Assembly: GCA_021808185.1 (NCBI GenBank)
Contig: JAKBCB010000220.1
Location: 1 to 6,522 of the forward strand
From: Pseudomonadota bacterium
GTDB lineage: Bacteria; Pseudomonadota; Alphaproteobacteria; Acetobacterales; Acetobacteraceae
DNA length: 6,522 nt
Reading direction: 5' to 3'
A program made the position numbers and the translations under genes. Of this stretch, positions 6,163 to 6,522 are shown piece after piece. How positions within the stretch are numbered: the first letter of the stretch is position 1; every line of letters starts with the position of its first letter. Under the pieces are notes generated by a model that saw nothing but the letters and a program-made list of their open reading frames with translations, had not been told where the DNA came from and did no database searches.

Positions 6163-6522
6163 TCATATCAGGCCGAGTGCCTGCAACTCCCGCCGCAGCG
6201 CCGGCGGCAGCGCCTCCTCGCCCGCGCCAGCGGCCTGCGTCACGCGGTCCGGCGGCGCGTCGGGCGCGGCCAGATAGCGCCAGCCTTGAAACGCCTTGGT
6301 CGGCCGCCCGAGCAGCGGCACGAGGGTCGGGTCCAGCACGAGCGAGGCACAGCCGGTGCCGTCGTCCCATTGGTCCTCGACGATGTCGAGGACGCGCTGG
6401 CGCACCAGCATGGTGCCGGCGACCACCCAGTAGATCGAGCCGCCATCCACCACCTCGGCGGCGCGGCGGGGGAAGTTGCGGGTCTGATGGCGCAGCGGTG
6501 GGCCAGTTCGCCGCCGCTCGGC
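6163..6522 (-). CDS. DUF1489 family protein, 5'-truncated by window edge
   Basis: This is a small cytoplasmic protein of unknown function in the DUF1489 family, conserved mainly in Alphaproteobacteria. The reading frame is open from the right edge to the TGA at 6165-6163, giving 119 residues. The usual family length is about 140, so about 20 N-terminal residues lie outside the window. Family-like blocks are HQTRNFPRRAAEVVDGGS, YWVVAGTMLVRQRVLDI, CASLVLDPTLVPLLGRP and AFQGWRYLAAPDAPPD. The GTG at 6453 is not the start, because clear family sequence precedes it without a stop. There is no signal peptide or membrane segment in the visible part. Nothing visible links it to hopanoid synthesis; it is probably an unrelated neighbour. 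Confidence 0.8.
   Translation of the reverse strand, partial: AERRRTGPPLRHQTRNFPRRAAEVVDGGSIYWVVAGTMLVRQRVLDIVEDQWDDGTGCASLVLDPTLVPLLGRPTKAFQGWRYLAAPDAPPDRVTQAAGAGEEALPPALRRELQALGLI

Noticed and set aside
1..6522. CRISPR arrays, tRNA/rRNA genes, insertion sequences or long direct repeats
   Set aside because: None seen by reading both strands. Recurrent GCCAGC/CGCCAGC strings in the hpnN region come from repeated Ala-Leu codons, not from a repeat array.

Overview
The window is uniformly very GC-rich. Codons mostly end in G or C in every gene, except in one short patch inside hpnJ. The genes and their families point to an alphaproteobacterium, most likely of the Rhodospirillales/Acetobacteraceae type. 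The reasons are a hopanoid side-chain cluster (hpnI, hpnJ, hpnK, hpnN), a DUF1489 gene (a family known mainly from Alphaproteobacteria) and a small exported His/Ala-rich peptide gene. The placement is inferred from gene content alone.

Layout. Bases 1-3249 on the plus strand hold a tight operon: hpnI (5' end outside the window), an 8-base gap, hpnJ, then hpnK, whose GTG start overlaps the hpnJ stop by four bases. On the minus strand, hpnN (5758 to 3173) meets hpnK tail to tail. Its last 77 bases lie inside the end of the hpnK reading frame. Upstream of hpnN on the same strand, 64 bases away, is a 70-codon secreted-peptide gene (6035 to 5823). After a further 127 bases comes the 3' part of a DUF1489 gene (from the right edge to 6163). 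No stretch over 300 bases lacks a gene.

Function. In the pathway established in other bacteria, HpnI adds N-acetylglucosamine to bacteriohopanetetrol (BHT). HpnK removes the acetyl group to give glucosaminyl-BHT. The radical-SAM protein HpnJ contracts the sugar ring to give BHT cyclitol ether. HpnN is an RND-type exporter that carries hopanoids toward the outer membrane. The window therefore covers late side-chain decoration plus export. The squalene/hopene and early side-chain genes (shc, hpnC-H) are not in view and may lie beyond the left edge.

The most notable observation is a 16-base sequence inside hpnJ (1819-1834) that is a near-perfect match to the chromosomal ParB-binding site parS. 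It sits in a run of codons unlike the rest of the gene. If real, the hopanoid operon carries a centromere-like site and probably lies close to the replication origin. Second is the hpnK/hpnN junction, where the HpnK C-terminus appears to be replaced by antisense hpnN sequence.
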